Source: Actinomyces sp.
GTDB taxonomy: Bacteria; Actinomycetota; Actinomycetes; Actinomycetales; Actinomycetaceae
Assembly: GCF_030530635.1 (NCBI RefSeq)
Contig: NZ_JAUMUL010000019.1
Coordinates: 1-48,703 of the forward strand
Length of the DNA stretch: 48,703 bases
Reading direction: 5' to 3'
The notes below the pieces were generated by a model, which did no database searches, had not been told where the DNA came from, and worked only from the letters and a program-made list of their open reading frames with translations. The translations under genes and the position numbers were made by a program. Shown here one piece after another: positions 7,883 through 16,285 of the stretch. How positions within the stretch are numbered: the first letter of the stretch is position 1; each line of letters starts with the position of its first letter.

Positions 7883-10735
7883 TCAGCTCGCCGCCCGCCG
7901 CTGTTCCAGGACGCGCTTGAGGTAGTGGCCGGTCCAGGAGCCTTCGACTCCGGCGACCTGCTCGGGGGTGCCGGTGGCGACGACGGTGCCGCCGGCATTG
8001 CCCCCTTCGGGCCCCATGTCGATGATCCAGTCGGCGTTGGCGATCACGTCCAGGTTGTGCTCGATGACCACCACCGAGTTGCCCTTGTCCACCAATCCCT
8101 GTAGCACGCCGAGGAGCTTGCGGATGTCCTCGAAGTGCAGGCCGGTGGTGGGCTCGTCCAGCACGTAGATGGTGCGGCCGGTGGAGCGGCGCTGCAGTTC
8201 GGTGGCGAGCTTGACGCGCTGGGCCTCGCCGCCGGACAGGGTGGTGGCGGCCTGTCCCAGGCGCACGTAGCCGAGTCCCACCTCCACCAGCGTGTTCAGG
8301 TGGCGGGCGATGATGGGGGTGGCGGCGAAGAACTCGGCCGCCTGCCTGATGGTCATGTTCAGCACGTCGGCGACCGTCGCGTCCTTGTAGCGGATCTCGA
8401 GGGTCTCCCGGTTGTAGCGGGCGCCGCCACACACCTCACAGGGCACGTACACGTCGGGAAGGAAGTTCATCTCGATCTTAAGCGTGCCGTCGCCCTTGCA
8501 GGCCTCGCAGCGACCGCCCTTGACGTTGAAGGAGAAGCGGCCGGGGCCGTAACCGCGCACCTTTGACTCGGGCACGGAGGCGAAGATCTTGCGGATGTGG
8601 TCCCATACGCCGGTGTAGGTGGCCGGGTTGGAGCGCGGGGTGCGGCCGATTGGTGACTGGTCCACATGCACGACCTTGTCCAGGTTGTCCAGGCCGCGCA
8701 CGGTCTTGTGCCGTCCGGGCACGCCCCGGGCGTGGTTGAGGCGGCCCGCAAGCACCTGGTACAGGATCGAGTTGACCAGGGAGGACTTCCCGGAACCCGA
8801 CACGCCGGTAACGGCGGTGAACACGCCCAGCGGGAAGGTGACGGTGACGTCCTTGAGGTTGTTCTCCCGGGCACCGACGACGGTGACTGCCTTCCCCTTT
8901 ACGGGCTTGCGGCGGCTGGCGGGCACCTCAATGGCACGGCGGCCCGCCAGGTAGTCGCCGGTGACGGAGCCGGAAGCCTGAAGCAGGCCGGCCACCTGGC
9001 CGGCGTAGACGACCTGTCCGCCCTTCTCCCCCGCCCCGGGGCCGATGTCCACCACCCAGTCGGCTGAGCGGATGGTCTCCTCGTCGTGCTCGACGACGAT
9101 CAGGGTGTTGCCCAGGTCCCGCAGGCGCTCCAGGGTCTCGATGAGGCGGGTGTTGTCGCGCTGGTGCAGTCCGATACTGGGCTCGTCGAGCACGTACAGC
9201 ACACCGACCAGCCCGGAACCGATCTGGGTGGCCAGGCGGATGCGCTGGGCCTCGCCACCGGACAGGGTGGCGGCACCTCGGGACAGGCTCAGGTAGTCCA
9301 GGCCGACATCGACGAGGAAACCCAGGCGGGCGGCTATCTCATTCAGGACGCTGCCGGCGATCTGGGCTGCCTGGCCGGTCAGTTTCAGGCCGGCTAGGAA
9401 GTCGCGGCACTCACTGATGGACAGGTCGCACAGCTGGGCGATGGACTTATCGCCTACGCGTACGGCCAGTACTTCCGGCTTAAGCCGGGTGCCGTGGCAG
9501 ACGGGGCAGGGAATCTCCCGCATGTACCCCTCGTAGCGGTCCTTGGACCATTCAGACTCGGTCTCGTCGTGCTTGCGCATGACGTAGTTGAGGGCGCCCT
9601 CGAAGCCGGTGGAGTAGATGCGCTCCCGACCCCAGCGGTTGCGGTAGCGGACCTTGATTTCGAAGTCCTTGCCGCGCAGAATCGCGTCCCTGGCACGTTC
9701 GGGCAGGGCCCGCCAGGGGGTGTCAACGTCGAAGGAGAGCTCCTCGCCGAGCGCCTGGAGCTGGCGGGTGAAGTACTTCTGGTGGCCGGCCCAGGGGGCG
9801 ACCGCGCCCTCGGCCAGGGTGAGTTCTTCATCGGGGACAACGAGTTCGGGGTCAACCTCCATGCGGGTGCCGATGCCGGTGCAGGCGGGGCAGGCGCCAT
9901 AGGGGGCGTTGAAGGAGAAGGTGCGCGGCTCCATCTCCTCCAGCTGAAGTGGGTGCTCGTTGGGGCAGGCGCGCTTCTCGGAGTAGCGGTGAGTGCGGCC
10001 GAGGTCGTCCTCGGGCAGGTCGACCAGGTCGATGAGGACCAGGCCGTCGGCCAGGCCCAGGGCGGTCTCCACCGAATCGGTCAGCCGCTGGCGGATGCCC
10101 TCGCGCACCACCAGCCGGTCGACCACCACTTCGATATCGTGCTTGAGCTTCTTGTTCAGGGCGGGCACCTCCCCCAACCGGTGGGTGGCGCCGTCGACGC
10201 GGACACGGGAGAAGCCACGGCCCTGCAGCTCAGTGAACAGCTCTGTGTACTCGCCCTTGCGGCCGCGGATGACGGGGGCGAGCACCTGGAAGCGGGTGCC
10301 GTCCTCCATTTGTCTGATGTGGTCCACGATCTGCTGGGGCGTCTGGGAGGAGATCACGGCGTCGCAGACGGGGCAGTGCTGGATGCCGGCGCGCGCATAC
10401 AGCAGGCGCAGGTAGTCGTAGACCTCGGTGACGGTGCCGACCGTGGAGCGCGGGTTGCGGGAAGTGGACTTCTGGTCGATGGACACCGCCGGGGACAGGC
10501 CCTCGATGAAGTCGACGTCGGGCTTGTCCATCTGGCCGAGGAACTGGCGGGCGTAGGAGGACAGCGACTCCACGTAGCGGCGCTGCCCCTCGGCAAAGAT
10601 GGTGTCAAAGGCGAGGGAGGACTTGCCCGAGCCGGACAGCCCGGTGAAGACGATCATCTTGTCGCGCGGGAGGTCAAGGCCAATGCCCTGCAGGTTGTGC
10701 TCGCGGGCGCCACGGATGATGAGGGAGTCGTTCAC
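7883..10735 (-). CDS. uvrA: Excinuclease ABC subunit A
   Basis: The damage-recognition ATPase of nucleotide excision repair, which loads UvrB. The 950 residues contain two ABC ATPase halves: Walker A GLSGSGKSSL near residue 31 and GVSGSGKSSL in the second half, and two signature motifs LSGGEAQR. The zinc modules are visible as the CPNEHP region, CPVCHGTRLKPE, and CEACKGDG with CEVCGGARYN. Length is typical. I chose GTG 10735, which gives the usual start NDSLIIRGAREHNL; a longer frame to 10831 would add residues not seen in UvrA. A TACACT -10 hexamer lies only 8 bases upstream, so the mRNA may be leaderless. A LexA-like box precedes it. Confidence 0.97.
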   Translation of the reverse strand: MNDSLIIRGAREHNLQGIGLDLPRDKMIVFTGLSGSGKSSLAFDTIFAEGQRRYVESLSSYARQFLGQMDKPDVDFIEGLSPAVSIDQKSTSRNPRSTVGTVTEVYDYLRLLYARAGIQHCPVCDAVISSQTPQQIVDHIRQMEDGTRFQVLAPVIRGRKGEYTELFTELQGRGFSRVRVDGATHRLGEVPALNKKLKHDIEVVVDRLVVREGIRQRLTDSVETALGLADGLVLIDLVDLPEDDLGRTHRYSEKRACPNEHPLQLEEMEPRTFSFNAPYGACPACTGIGTRMEVDPELVVPDEELTLAEGAVAPWAGHQKYFTRQLQALGEELSFDVDTPWRALPERARDAILRGKDFEIKVRYRNRWGRERIYSTGFEGALNYVMRKHDETESEWSKDRYEGYMREIPCPVCHGTRLKPEVLAVRVGDKSIAQLCDLSISECRDFLAGLKLTGQAAQIAGSVLNEIAARLGFLVDVGLDYLSLSRGAATLSGGEAQRIRLATQIGSGLVGVLYVLDEPSIGLHQRDNTRLIETLERLRDLGNTLIVVEHDEETIRSADWVVDIGPGAGEKGGQVVYAGQVAGLLQASGSVTGDYLAGRRAIEVPASRRKPVKGKAVTVVGARENNLKDVTVTFPLGVFTAVTGVSGSGKSSLVNSILYQVLAGRLNHARGVPGRHKTVRGLDNLDKVVHVDQSPIGRTPRSNPATYTGVWDHIRKIFASVPESKVRGYGPGRFSFNVKGGRCEACKGDGTLKIEMNFLPDVYVPCEVCGGARYNRETLEIRYKDATVADVLNMTIRQAAEFFAATPIIARHLNTLVEVGLGYVRLGQAATTLSGGEAQRVKLATELQRRSTGRTIYVLDEPTTGLHFEDIRKLLGVLQGLVDKGNSVVVIEHNLDVIANADWIIDMGPEGGNAGGTVVATGTPEQVAGVEGSWTGHYLKRVLEQRRAAS

Positions 10736-10743
10736 GGGGTCAG

Positions 10744-10782
10744 AGTGTAGGGCCAAGGACCCGGCTTCGTACACCCGTTCGA
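10744..10782 (-). promoter_or_regulatory. uvrA promoter with LexA (SOS) box
   Basis: Read leftward, 10782-10767 is TCGAACGGGTGTACGA. It matches the actinobacterial LexA box TCGAACATGTGTTCGA at 13 of 16 bases with both outer halves kept. A -10 hexamer TACACT lies at 10749-10744, about 17 bases on, so the box covers the -35 region. Repressor binding there would block uvrA transcription until DNA damage. UvrA is a standard LexA target. Confidence 0.65.
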
Positions 10783-11144
10783 CTATGTGAGGCGAAGCGC
10801 TGGACCCACGTCTGCCGGGCGCCAGCGCCAACTACCCTCATAGACCCCTCCGGCGCGGCGTCAACGGCCCGCTGGCGTCCCTGACCGCCCGTACAGGTCT
10901 CACTGGTCCCTCGCCCGGCGCCCCCGCGGAGGCTCCCGAGCCGCTGTTCTCGCCCCTTCCTGGGCGGCGGGCATACGTTTTACGACCCTGGGGTACGTTT
11001 CACGACCACCCCGGGGTCGTAAAACGCACCCCAAGGTCGTGAAGTGCGAGGGATGACCGCGACAGGGTAACCGTCGCGGCCACGGATAAGCTCCGGATCG
11101 TCCCCGCCATGTGGCGGCTCGGGCGGCTCCATAAGCCAGGCCCG
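10783..11144. other. Intergenic region DUF1963 gene to uvrA, no gene
   Basis: About 360 bases beyond the uvrA promoter. The only structured element is the phased inverted array at 10978-11044. Open frames here are short and lack ribosome-binding sites or recognisable products. Confidence 0.6.
10978..11044. repeat. Second 20-base-phased inverted array (TTTYACGACC units)
   Basis: TTTTACGACC (10978) and TTTCACGACC (10998) are followed, after a 7-base centre, by GGTCGTAAAA (11015) and GGTCGTGAAG (11035). Spacing within each arm is exactly 20 bases and the arms 10978-11007 and 11015-11044 are imperfect reverse complements. This is the layout of the array at 221-307: 10-base unit, 10-base spacer, 10-base unit, 7-base loop. 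It lies downstream of the DUF1963 gene and upstream of uvrA. Confidence 0.85.
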
Positions 11145-11942
11145 TCAGCGGTTGATCAGGAACACCGGCTCCGGAGATTGCGCTGAGCCGTCGACGAGCA
11201 CATAGCCGATCCCGTCCAGGCAGAAGTTCGCGATCTCAACGCTTCCGTCCTCCGGATAGACCTCAGCGGCGCCCTCGCGCGCAGGACCCACGGGGTGCGA
11301 GCCCGCGTAGGCCTGCACTGCGCCGATGGGATCGACCACCTTCAGCGCGGTGTCGAGCTGGAGTACCAAGTGCCAATCCCCTCCTTCTGTGGGAACCGTG
11401 CCGCCGGAGTACCGGAAGGCCACGGTCCCGTTCGCCGTCCAGTAGGGAAGGCCGCCGACCTTGGTCTGGAGCGTGAAATCGAAGTCGTGCGGGTACGCAA
11501 TACTCTCCGGCAAAGCGTCATGCCGGGCATCGAAGAACGCGGGCTCCAGAGAGGCATCCACGCCGTCGTCATGCTCGTGCCACCGCAGCGCCCACAGCTC
11601 GAGCAGCACCGGCGTACCCTCGGGGGCGGTAGCCGCTGCATCACTCAGATCTTCGAAGTCGACCAGCGCAACACAGTTGCGGCCCGTGGCCGGTTCCCAG
11701 AAGGCGCAGACACTGCTGCGCTCGCACTTGAACACGAACATGACCTGACCCGCAGGCGTGTGAGGCAGCTGCGCGGACTCGCCGGCCTGGAGGAGGAAGG
11801 ACATCGGCAGGCCGCACTCGGCGCACAGCGGCCAATCCCTGCCGACGGGCCAGCCGAGCGGCAGACCACCCACCTTCACGACCTCGCTGGGCACCGGGGA
11901 CTGCGGCGCCTCGATAGTCCACTCCGGAACACGACTCTGCAC
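11145..11942 (-). CDS. DUF1963 (YwqG-like) protein
   Basis: A 265-residue soluble protein with no signal peptide. It has the pattern of DUF1963/YwqG: an N-terminal VGGLPLGWP segment, a later KVGGLPYW, and a C-terminal GSVEIANFCLDGIGYVLVD-type strand set. CAEC near residue 41 and KCERSSVC near residue 73 could bind zinc. Function is unknown in the family; such proteins are often called 'uncharacterised, possibly toxin-associated', but nothing beside this gene supports that. Start GTG 11942; no strong ribosome-binding site. The gene is monocistronic and leftward. Confidence 0.65.
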   Translation of the reverse strand: MQSRVPEWTIEAPQSPVPSEVVKVGGLPLGWPVGRDWPLCAECGLPMSFLLQAGESAQLPHTPAGQVMFVFKCERSSVCAFWEPATGRNCVALVDFEDLSDAAATAPEGTPVLLELWALRWHEHDDGVDASLEPAFFDARHDALPESIAYPHDFDFTLQTKVGGLPYWTANGTVAFRYSGGTVPTEGGDWHLVLQLDTALKVVDPIGAVQAYAGSHPVGPAREGAAEVYPEDGSVEIANFCLDGIGYVLVDGSAQSPEPVFLINR

Positions 11943-12017
11943 GACGCGAGCGTAGCCGATCGGCTATGCGAATCCCGGAGGCCGACGTCCGGGCCGGATG
12001 ATGGCTAGGCTGGCGGC

Positions 12018-12302
12018 ATGAGCAAGATCTTCGCCGTCGAGTACCACTACGTCACCGACCAGGACGAGGCCATGGCCGCCCTCCGTCCCACCCATCGCGC
12101 CTTCAACGCTGCACTGGCCGAGCAGGACCAGCTGCTCGCCGCCGGCCCCTACGTGGGCACGCATGACGCGCTCATCGTGGTGCGCGCCGACGACGCCGCC
12201 GGCGCCCTGGCCCTGCTGGAGGAGGACCCCTTCAACCAGGCGGGCTTCATCGCCGAGCGCATCCCCCACGAGTGGAACCCGGTGATCGGCGTCCTGGCCT
12301 GA
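12018..12302 (+). CDS. YciI-like protein
   Basis: A 94-residue protein of the YciI/YCII family (alpha-beta ferredoxin-like dimer). The family pattern is visible: an N-terminal strand KIFAVEYHYV, then RPTHRAFNAALAEQDQLLAAGPY, then the ALALLEEDPFNQAGF stretch typical of the C-terminal half. The biochemical role is unknown in the family; a conserved His/Asp pair is proposed to be catalytic. ATG 12018 is preceded by GGCTGGCGGC. It stands alone between the leftward DUF1963 gene and the leftward P-type ATPase gene. Confidence 0.85.
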   Translation: MSKIFAVEYHYVTDQDEAMAALRPTHRAFNAALAEQDQLLAAGPYVGTHDALIVVRADDAAGALALLEEDPFNQAGFIAERIPHEWNPVIGVLA

Positions 12303-12334
12303 CCCCCCGCCGCCCGCGCCCGCCGGTATTCAGG

Positions 12335-14824
12335 TCAGTTCACCAGGCCACGGCTGCGTAGGTACGCAACCAGGCGCGGGCGCAGCAGGTAGACCGCCTC
12401 AATACCCGCCACCGCGGCGGCCGAGACGGCCAGGATGACCAACCAGGTGCCCGCAGTCGGCCACGCCAACAGGAAGAAACCGCGCACCGCGGGCACGAAC
12501 ACGCCCAGCACCGCGATACCCGCCATGGCCGCCACCAGGCCGAGCCGCCACCCCAGCAGTGGCCGGGCCGTCAGCGTCAGCAGCCACAGTCCGGAGCACA
12601 CCAGCACCAGCGTGGATCCGGTAGTCACCTGTTCAGTGTGCACCCCTGCGGCCACCAGCCAGGTGCGGGCCGCCAGTGTGGCGCAGCCCGCCACCAGCCC
12701 GGCGGGAACCGCCAGGGTCAGCACTCGTCCCAGGAAGCCCGCCCGGTAGCGGCGGGAGTTGGGTGCCAAGGCGAGGATGAAGGCAGGAACGCCAATGGTC
12801 AGCGAGGACACGATGGTCAGTTGCCGCGGCAGGAACGGGTAGGCGATGGCGGTCAGGGATACCACCACCGCGATCAGTGAGGCGTAGACGGTCTTGGCCA
12901 GGAACAGGGAGGCGATGCGCTCGGTGTTGGCCATGACCCGCCGCCCCTGCGCCACCACGCCCGGCAGAGCGGAGAACTCCCCTTTAAGCAGCACCAGTCG
13001 GGCCACCGCCTTGGTGGCGGGCGCCCCGTTGCCCATGGCTATGCCCAGGTCGGCGTCCTTCAGGGCCAGGGCGTCGTTGACACCGTCGCCGGTCATGGCC
13101 ACCACCCGGCCTCGGCTGCGCAGCGCCCGCACGAAGGCACGCTTCTGCTCGGGCGTGACCCGGCCCAGCACGCTCGCGCCCTCCAGGACGTCGGCCAGGC
13201 GCTCAGCCTCCGCGGCTTCCGGCTCCGGCTCCTGCGGCAGGGTGCGGGCGTCGACGGCGAGCGGAGCCCCGCCGTCCGGGCCGGTCACACCGGCCCGGCG
13301 GGCGACGGCCGCCACCGTGTCCGGGTTGTCCCCGGAGATGACCTTGACCTCAACGCCCTGCCCGCGAAAGTAGTCCAGGGTCTGGGCGGCATCGGGACGG
13401 ATCTCCTCGGCCAGTATCACCAGCGCCGCCGTTTCCAGGCCGCCGGGCAGCAGATGATCCTGTCCGTCCTGGCCGCAGGGCTCGTTCGAGCGGGCCAGCG
13501 CCACCACCCGCGCTCCGTCGGCGGCGCGCTCGCGCGCCCGATCCAGCACCATGTCGGCCCCGGGCGCGGCCGCCAGCACGATCTCGGGTGCGCCCAACAC
13601 CCAGGTGCTGGCGTCATAGCGGACCGCCGACCACTTGCGCCGTGAGGAGAAGGGCACCGCCGTCTCCACCGCGCGCCCCCCGGCCGCTCGGGCCCGCTCC
13701 CCCAGGTACCGCTCCTCGGCCAGGCCGCGGGCAATGGCGACGGCGGTGGCGTTGGGGTCCTCCCCACCGCTAAGAGCAGCCAGCGCCTCCAGGGCCGCTT
13801 GACCCGGGCCCCCGCCGTCGGGGGCCGCGACCTCCTCCAAACGGATGGCTCCGGTGGTGATAGTGCCGGTCTTATCCAGACACAGGGTGTCCACGCGGGC
13901 GAGTACCTCTACTGCCGGCAGCTCCTGCACCAGCACATTGCGGCGGGCCAGCGCCAGGGAGGCAGTGGCGAAGTTGACCGAGGTGAGCAGTACCAGCCCC
14001 TGCGGCACCATGCCGATCACGCCGGCAATCCCGGCGACCAGTGCGATGCGCCACTGCCCGGAGACCAGGGCCTGCGTCACGCCGCCGTTCTGCCGCAGCT
14101 GCGACCACACCAACAGCAGGGCCACGGGCACGATCACCCAGGAGATCCAGCGCAGCACCCGGTTGGTGCCCTCCTGCAGTTCGGAGGCGACCACCGAGTA
14201 GCGGCGCGCCTCCCGGGCCAGCCGATGGGCGTAGGCGTCGGCCCCGACCGCGACGGTGCGCACCAGGGCGGTGCCGGCGGTGACGGTGGTGCCGGACATG
14301 ACCCGATCACCGACGTCGGGGCGTACGGGATCGGATTCACCGGTGAGAATGGACTCATCCAGTTCCAGGTTGTCGCTGCGCAGCACCACCGCATCGGCGG
14401 GAACCTGCTCGCCGCCGCGCAGCCTCAGGACGTCGTCGAGTACCACCTCGGACACATCCACATCCCGCTCGACTCCGTCACGCAGTACAAGGGCCCGGGG
14501 CGCGTCCAGGACCGACAGGCGATCCAGGGCGCGCTTGGCGCGTACCTCGGCAATGGTGCCGGTGGCCGTATTCAGCAGGAGTACGAAGCCGAACAGTGCG
14601 TCCTTCCAGGAGCCGAACAGGAGGATCAGCACCAGCGCCACGCCCAGGATCGCGTTGAACACCGTGAAGACGTTGGCCCGCAGGATCGCGGTCGCAGAGC
14701 GGGAGGTGCGATCCCGGTAGGCATTGGTCTGCCCGGCCGCTACACGTTCGGCGACTTCCTTAGCGGTCAGCCCGGTCGTTTCCGAGACTCCGGCGGGGGC
14801 AGCGGTGGTGGAGGTCGTGGTCAC
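12335..14824 (-). CDS. P-type cation-transporting ATPase, CtpE-like
   Basis: Pumps a metal cation across the cytoplasmic membrane at the cost of ATP. Visible motifs are LTGESD in the actuator domain, the phosphorylation site DKTGTITTG, the KWSAV region of the nucleotide domain and TGDGVNDALALKDADLGIAMG at the hinge. The helix motif MVPQGLVLLTS is of the kind I associate with actinobacterial CtpE (calcium/metal uptake). A multi-helix C-terminus follows. I start it at GTG 14824. A frame open to GTG 14881 has AT-ending codons (AGA, TCT, GTT, GTA) unlike this genome's coding style. It lies 60 bases behind terC in the same direction and may share the manganese riboswitch leader. Confidence 0.88.
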   Translation of the reverse strand: MTTTSTTAAPAGVSETTGLTAKEVAERVAAGQTNAYRDRTSRSATAILRANVFTVFNAILGVALVLILLFGSWKDALFGFVLLLNTATGTIAEVRAKRALDRLSVLDAPRALVLRDGVERDVDVSEVVLDDVLRLRGGEQVPADAVVLRSDNLELDESILTGESDPVRPDVGDRVMSGTTVTAGTALVRTVAVGADAYAHRLAREARRYSVVASELQEGTNRVLRWISWVIVPVALLLVWSQLRQNGGVTQALVSGQWRIALVAGIAGVIGMVPQGLVLLTSVNFATASLALARRNVLVQELPAVEVLARVDTLCLDKTGTITTGAIRLEEVAAPDGGGPGQAALEALAALSGGEDPNATAVAIARGLAEERYLGERARAAGGRAVETAVPFSSRRKWSAVRYDASTWVLGAPEIVLAAAPGADMVLDRARERAADGARVVALARSNEPCGQDGQDHLLPGGLETAALVILAEEIRPDAAQTLDYFRGQGVEVKVISGDNPDTVAAVARRAGVTGPDGGAPLAVDARTLPQEPEPEAAEAERLADVLEGASVLGRVTPEQKRAFVRALRSRGRVVAMTGDGVNDALALKDADLGIAMGNGAPATKAVARLVLLKGEFSALPGVVAQGRRVMANTERIASLFLAKTVYASLIAVVVSLTAIAYPFLPRQLTIVSSLTIGVPAFILALAPNSRRYRAGFLGRVLTLAVPAGLVAGCATLAARTWLVAAGVHTEQVTTGSTLVLVCSGLWLLTLTARPLLGWRLGLVAAMAGIAVLGVFVPAVRGFFLLAWPTAGTWLVILAVSAAAVAGIEAVYLLRPRLVAYLRSRGLVN

Positions 14825-14884
14825 GGGGCAAGCATGTACGTCTCGGCCCGGAACTTCCTGAGAGTCTCTCAGCGTATTCACGGA

Positions 14885-15955
14885 TCAGGCGCCGGACTGC
14901 GCCGTCACGGCGGCATCCCGAGCGGTGGCGGGCTCTAAGGCGGCCTCGGCGGCCTCAAGGCCCTCCCGGCGCGCGCGCCGCCGGGACACCAGCACCGACG
15001 CCGAGACGGTTATGAGGATCACCACCACGATGAATCCGAGGGAGACGCCGATATCGGGCTCGGGGATGACCTCCCAGGGCTCACCGCCGTTGATGAAGGG
15101 CACCTCATTGGTGTGCAGGGCGTGGTTGACCAGCTTGAAGCCGATGAAGCCCAGTATCGCGGCCAGCCCGTAATGCAGGAAGATCAGCCGGTCCAGCAGC
15201 CCGTCGATCAGGAAGTACAACTGCCGCAGACCCAGCAGGGAGAAGGCGTTGGCGGCGAATACCAGATAGGGCTCGCTGGTCAGGGAGTAGATGGCCGGAA
15301 TGGAGTCGACGGCGAACATGACGTCGGCGGTGCCGATGGCGATCACGCACAGCAGCATCGGCGTGATCATGGTGCGACCGGCATGCCGGTGGATGAGCCT
15401 GCCGCCGACGAAACCGTCTGTCATGGGCACGACCTTGGCCACCAGACGCACGAAGCCGGTCGGCCGGTACTCCTCCTCCTGGTGCGCATCGGGCTCCTCT
15501 ACGCCCTCACGCGCCTGAGACAGGGCCGTCCACAGCAGCCAGGCGCCGAACAGGTAGAAGATCCAGGAGAAGTTCTCGATCAGGGCCGCACCGGCCATGA
15601 TGAAGGCGAAGCGCAGCACCAGGGAGATGATGATGCCGGCCAGCAGCACCTCCTGCTGGTACCTCCTGGGTACCCGGAAGGCCGCGATCATAATCACGAA
15701 CACGAACAGGTTGTCTATGCTCAGCGCCTTCTCGGTGATGTAGCCAGCGAAGTACTCCTGACCGTAGGTGCCTCCCCAAATCGCCCAAACGATGCCGCCG
15801 AAGACAACGGCCATGGCAATGTAGCCGATGGTCCAGCCGGCGGCCTCCTTCAGCGTGGGCTCATGGGGGGTGCGGACGTGGCCGACAATGTCGATCGTGA
15901 TCATCGTGAAGATGATGGCGGCCAGGGCGAGCCAGCCGAGGGCGTGGACATCCAC
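14885..15955 (-). CDS. TerC-family membrane protein
   Basis: A 356-residue polytopic protein, about nine membrane helices. Typical TerC motifs are LSIDNLFVFVIMIAAFRVP in helix 3 and ADVMFAVDSIPAIYSLTSEP later, both with conserved acidic residues inside the membrane. The YFLIDGLLDRLIFLHYGLA segment is also diagnostic. TerC proteins export manganese or supply it to exported enzymes. GTG 15955 is placed by GGAGG nine bases upstream; that site is inside a riboswitch hairpin (see 15964-16135). The linker around residue 180 is acidic and the C-terminal tail is charged. Confidence 0.93.
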   Translation of the reverse strand: MDVHALGWLALAAIIFTMITIDIVGHVRTPHEPTLKEAAGWTIGYIAMAVVFGGIVWAIWGGTYGQEYFAGYITEKALSIDNLFVFVIMIAAFRVPRRYQQEVLLAGIIISLVLRFAFIMAGAALIENFSWIFYLFGAWLLWTALSQAREGVEEPDAHQEEEYRPTGFVRLVAKVVPMTDGFVGGRLIHRHAGRTMITPMLLCVIAIGTADVMFAVDSIPAIYSLTSEPYLVFAANAFSLLGLRQLYFLIDGLLDRLIFLHYGLAAILGFIGFKLVNHALHTNEVPFINGGEPWEVIPEPDIGVSLGFIVVVILITVSASVLVSRRRARREGLEAAEAALEPATARDAAVTAQSGA

Positions 15956-15963
15956 TTACATGT

Positions 15964-16135
15964 ACCTCCGGTACGGTGCTGGTACCGGAGGTCTCCTCCC
16001 GCCAGGGGCGCGCAGCCGCGTCCTGTGCCTGGCCTGCGACGCCGGGGGCCGGGGCGCCGCGGTGCGGTGCCGATCCGGTCCGCCGTGATGACGACGTCGC
16101 CGTTGCTGGGAGTACTCCCCTCCGTGTGGGCTTAT
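15964..16135 (-). ncRNA. yybP-ykoY manganese riboswitch upstream of terC
   Basis: On the leftward strand the leader carries GGGGAGTA (16120-16113) and TCATCACG (16091-16084), the conserved pieces of the yybP-ykoY manganese aptamer, with GC-rich helices between. Next to the start codon, ACCTCCGGTAC (15992-15982) pairs perfectly over 11 bases with GTACCGGAGGT (15974-15964), burying the terC ribosome-binding site. The same CCTCC can instead pair with GGAGG at 15999-15995, freeing that site. This looks like a translational on-switch. The 5' edge is estimated from the promoter. Confidence 0.75.
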
Positions 16136-16141
16136 GCCCTG

Positions 16142-16147
16142 AGTCTA
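16142..16147 (-). promoter_or_regulatory. Possible -10 of the terC riboswitch transcript
   Basis: TAGACT read leftward, placed so that transcription would begin just ahead of the riboswitch aptamer. No convincing -35 was identified, so this is tentative. Confidence 0.35.
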
Positions 16148-16285
16148 TCGCCGCGGCGCGGCCGACCCGCTACCCCCGCGCGGCCGGGAACGGTGTGTGG
16201 TTCCACACGGACACAGCGGCCACCGACCATCTGATAGTATTCTCATAGTTCCCAATTAGACGAATGATAATCGAGGGGGCCCTCC
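16148..16285. other. AT-rich promoter region of the TrlF-like gene
   Basis: Base composition changes sharply at about 16225. The stretch ATCTGATAGTATTCTCATAG, then AATTAGACGAATGATAATC, is AT-rich compared with everything to the left and probably holds the rightward promoter. GAGGGGG directly before ATG 16286 is the ribosome-binding site. No tRNA, transposase or obvious target-site duplication marks the boundary. Confidence 0.45.

Noticed and set aside
13799..14938. Gly/Gln/His-rich plus-strand frame opposite the P-type ATPase gene
   Set aside because: A high-GC antisense artefact; the leftward frame has complete P-type ATPase motifs.
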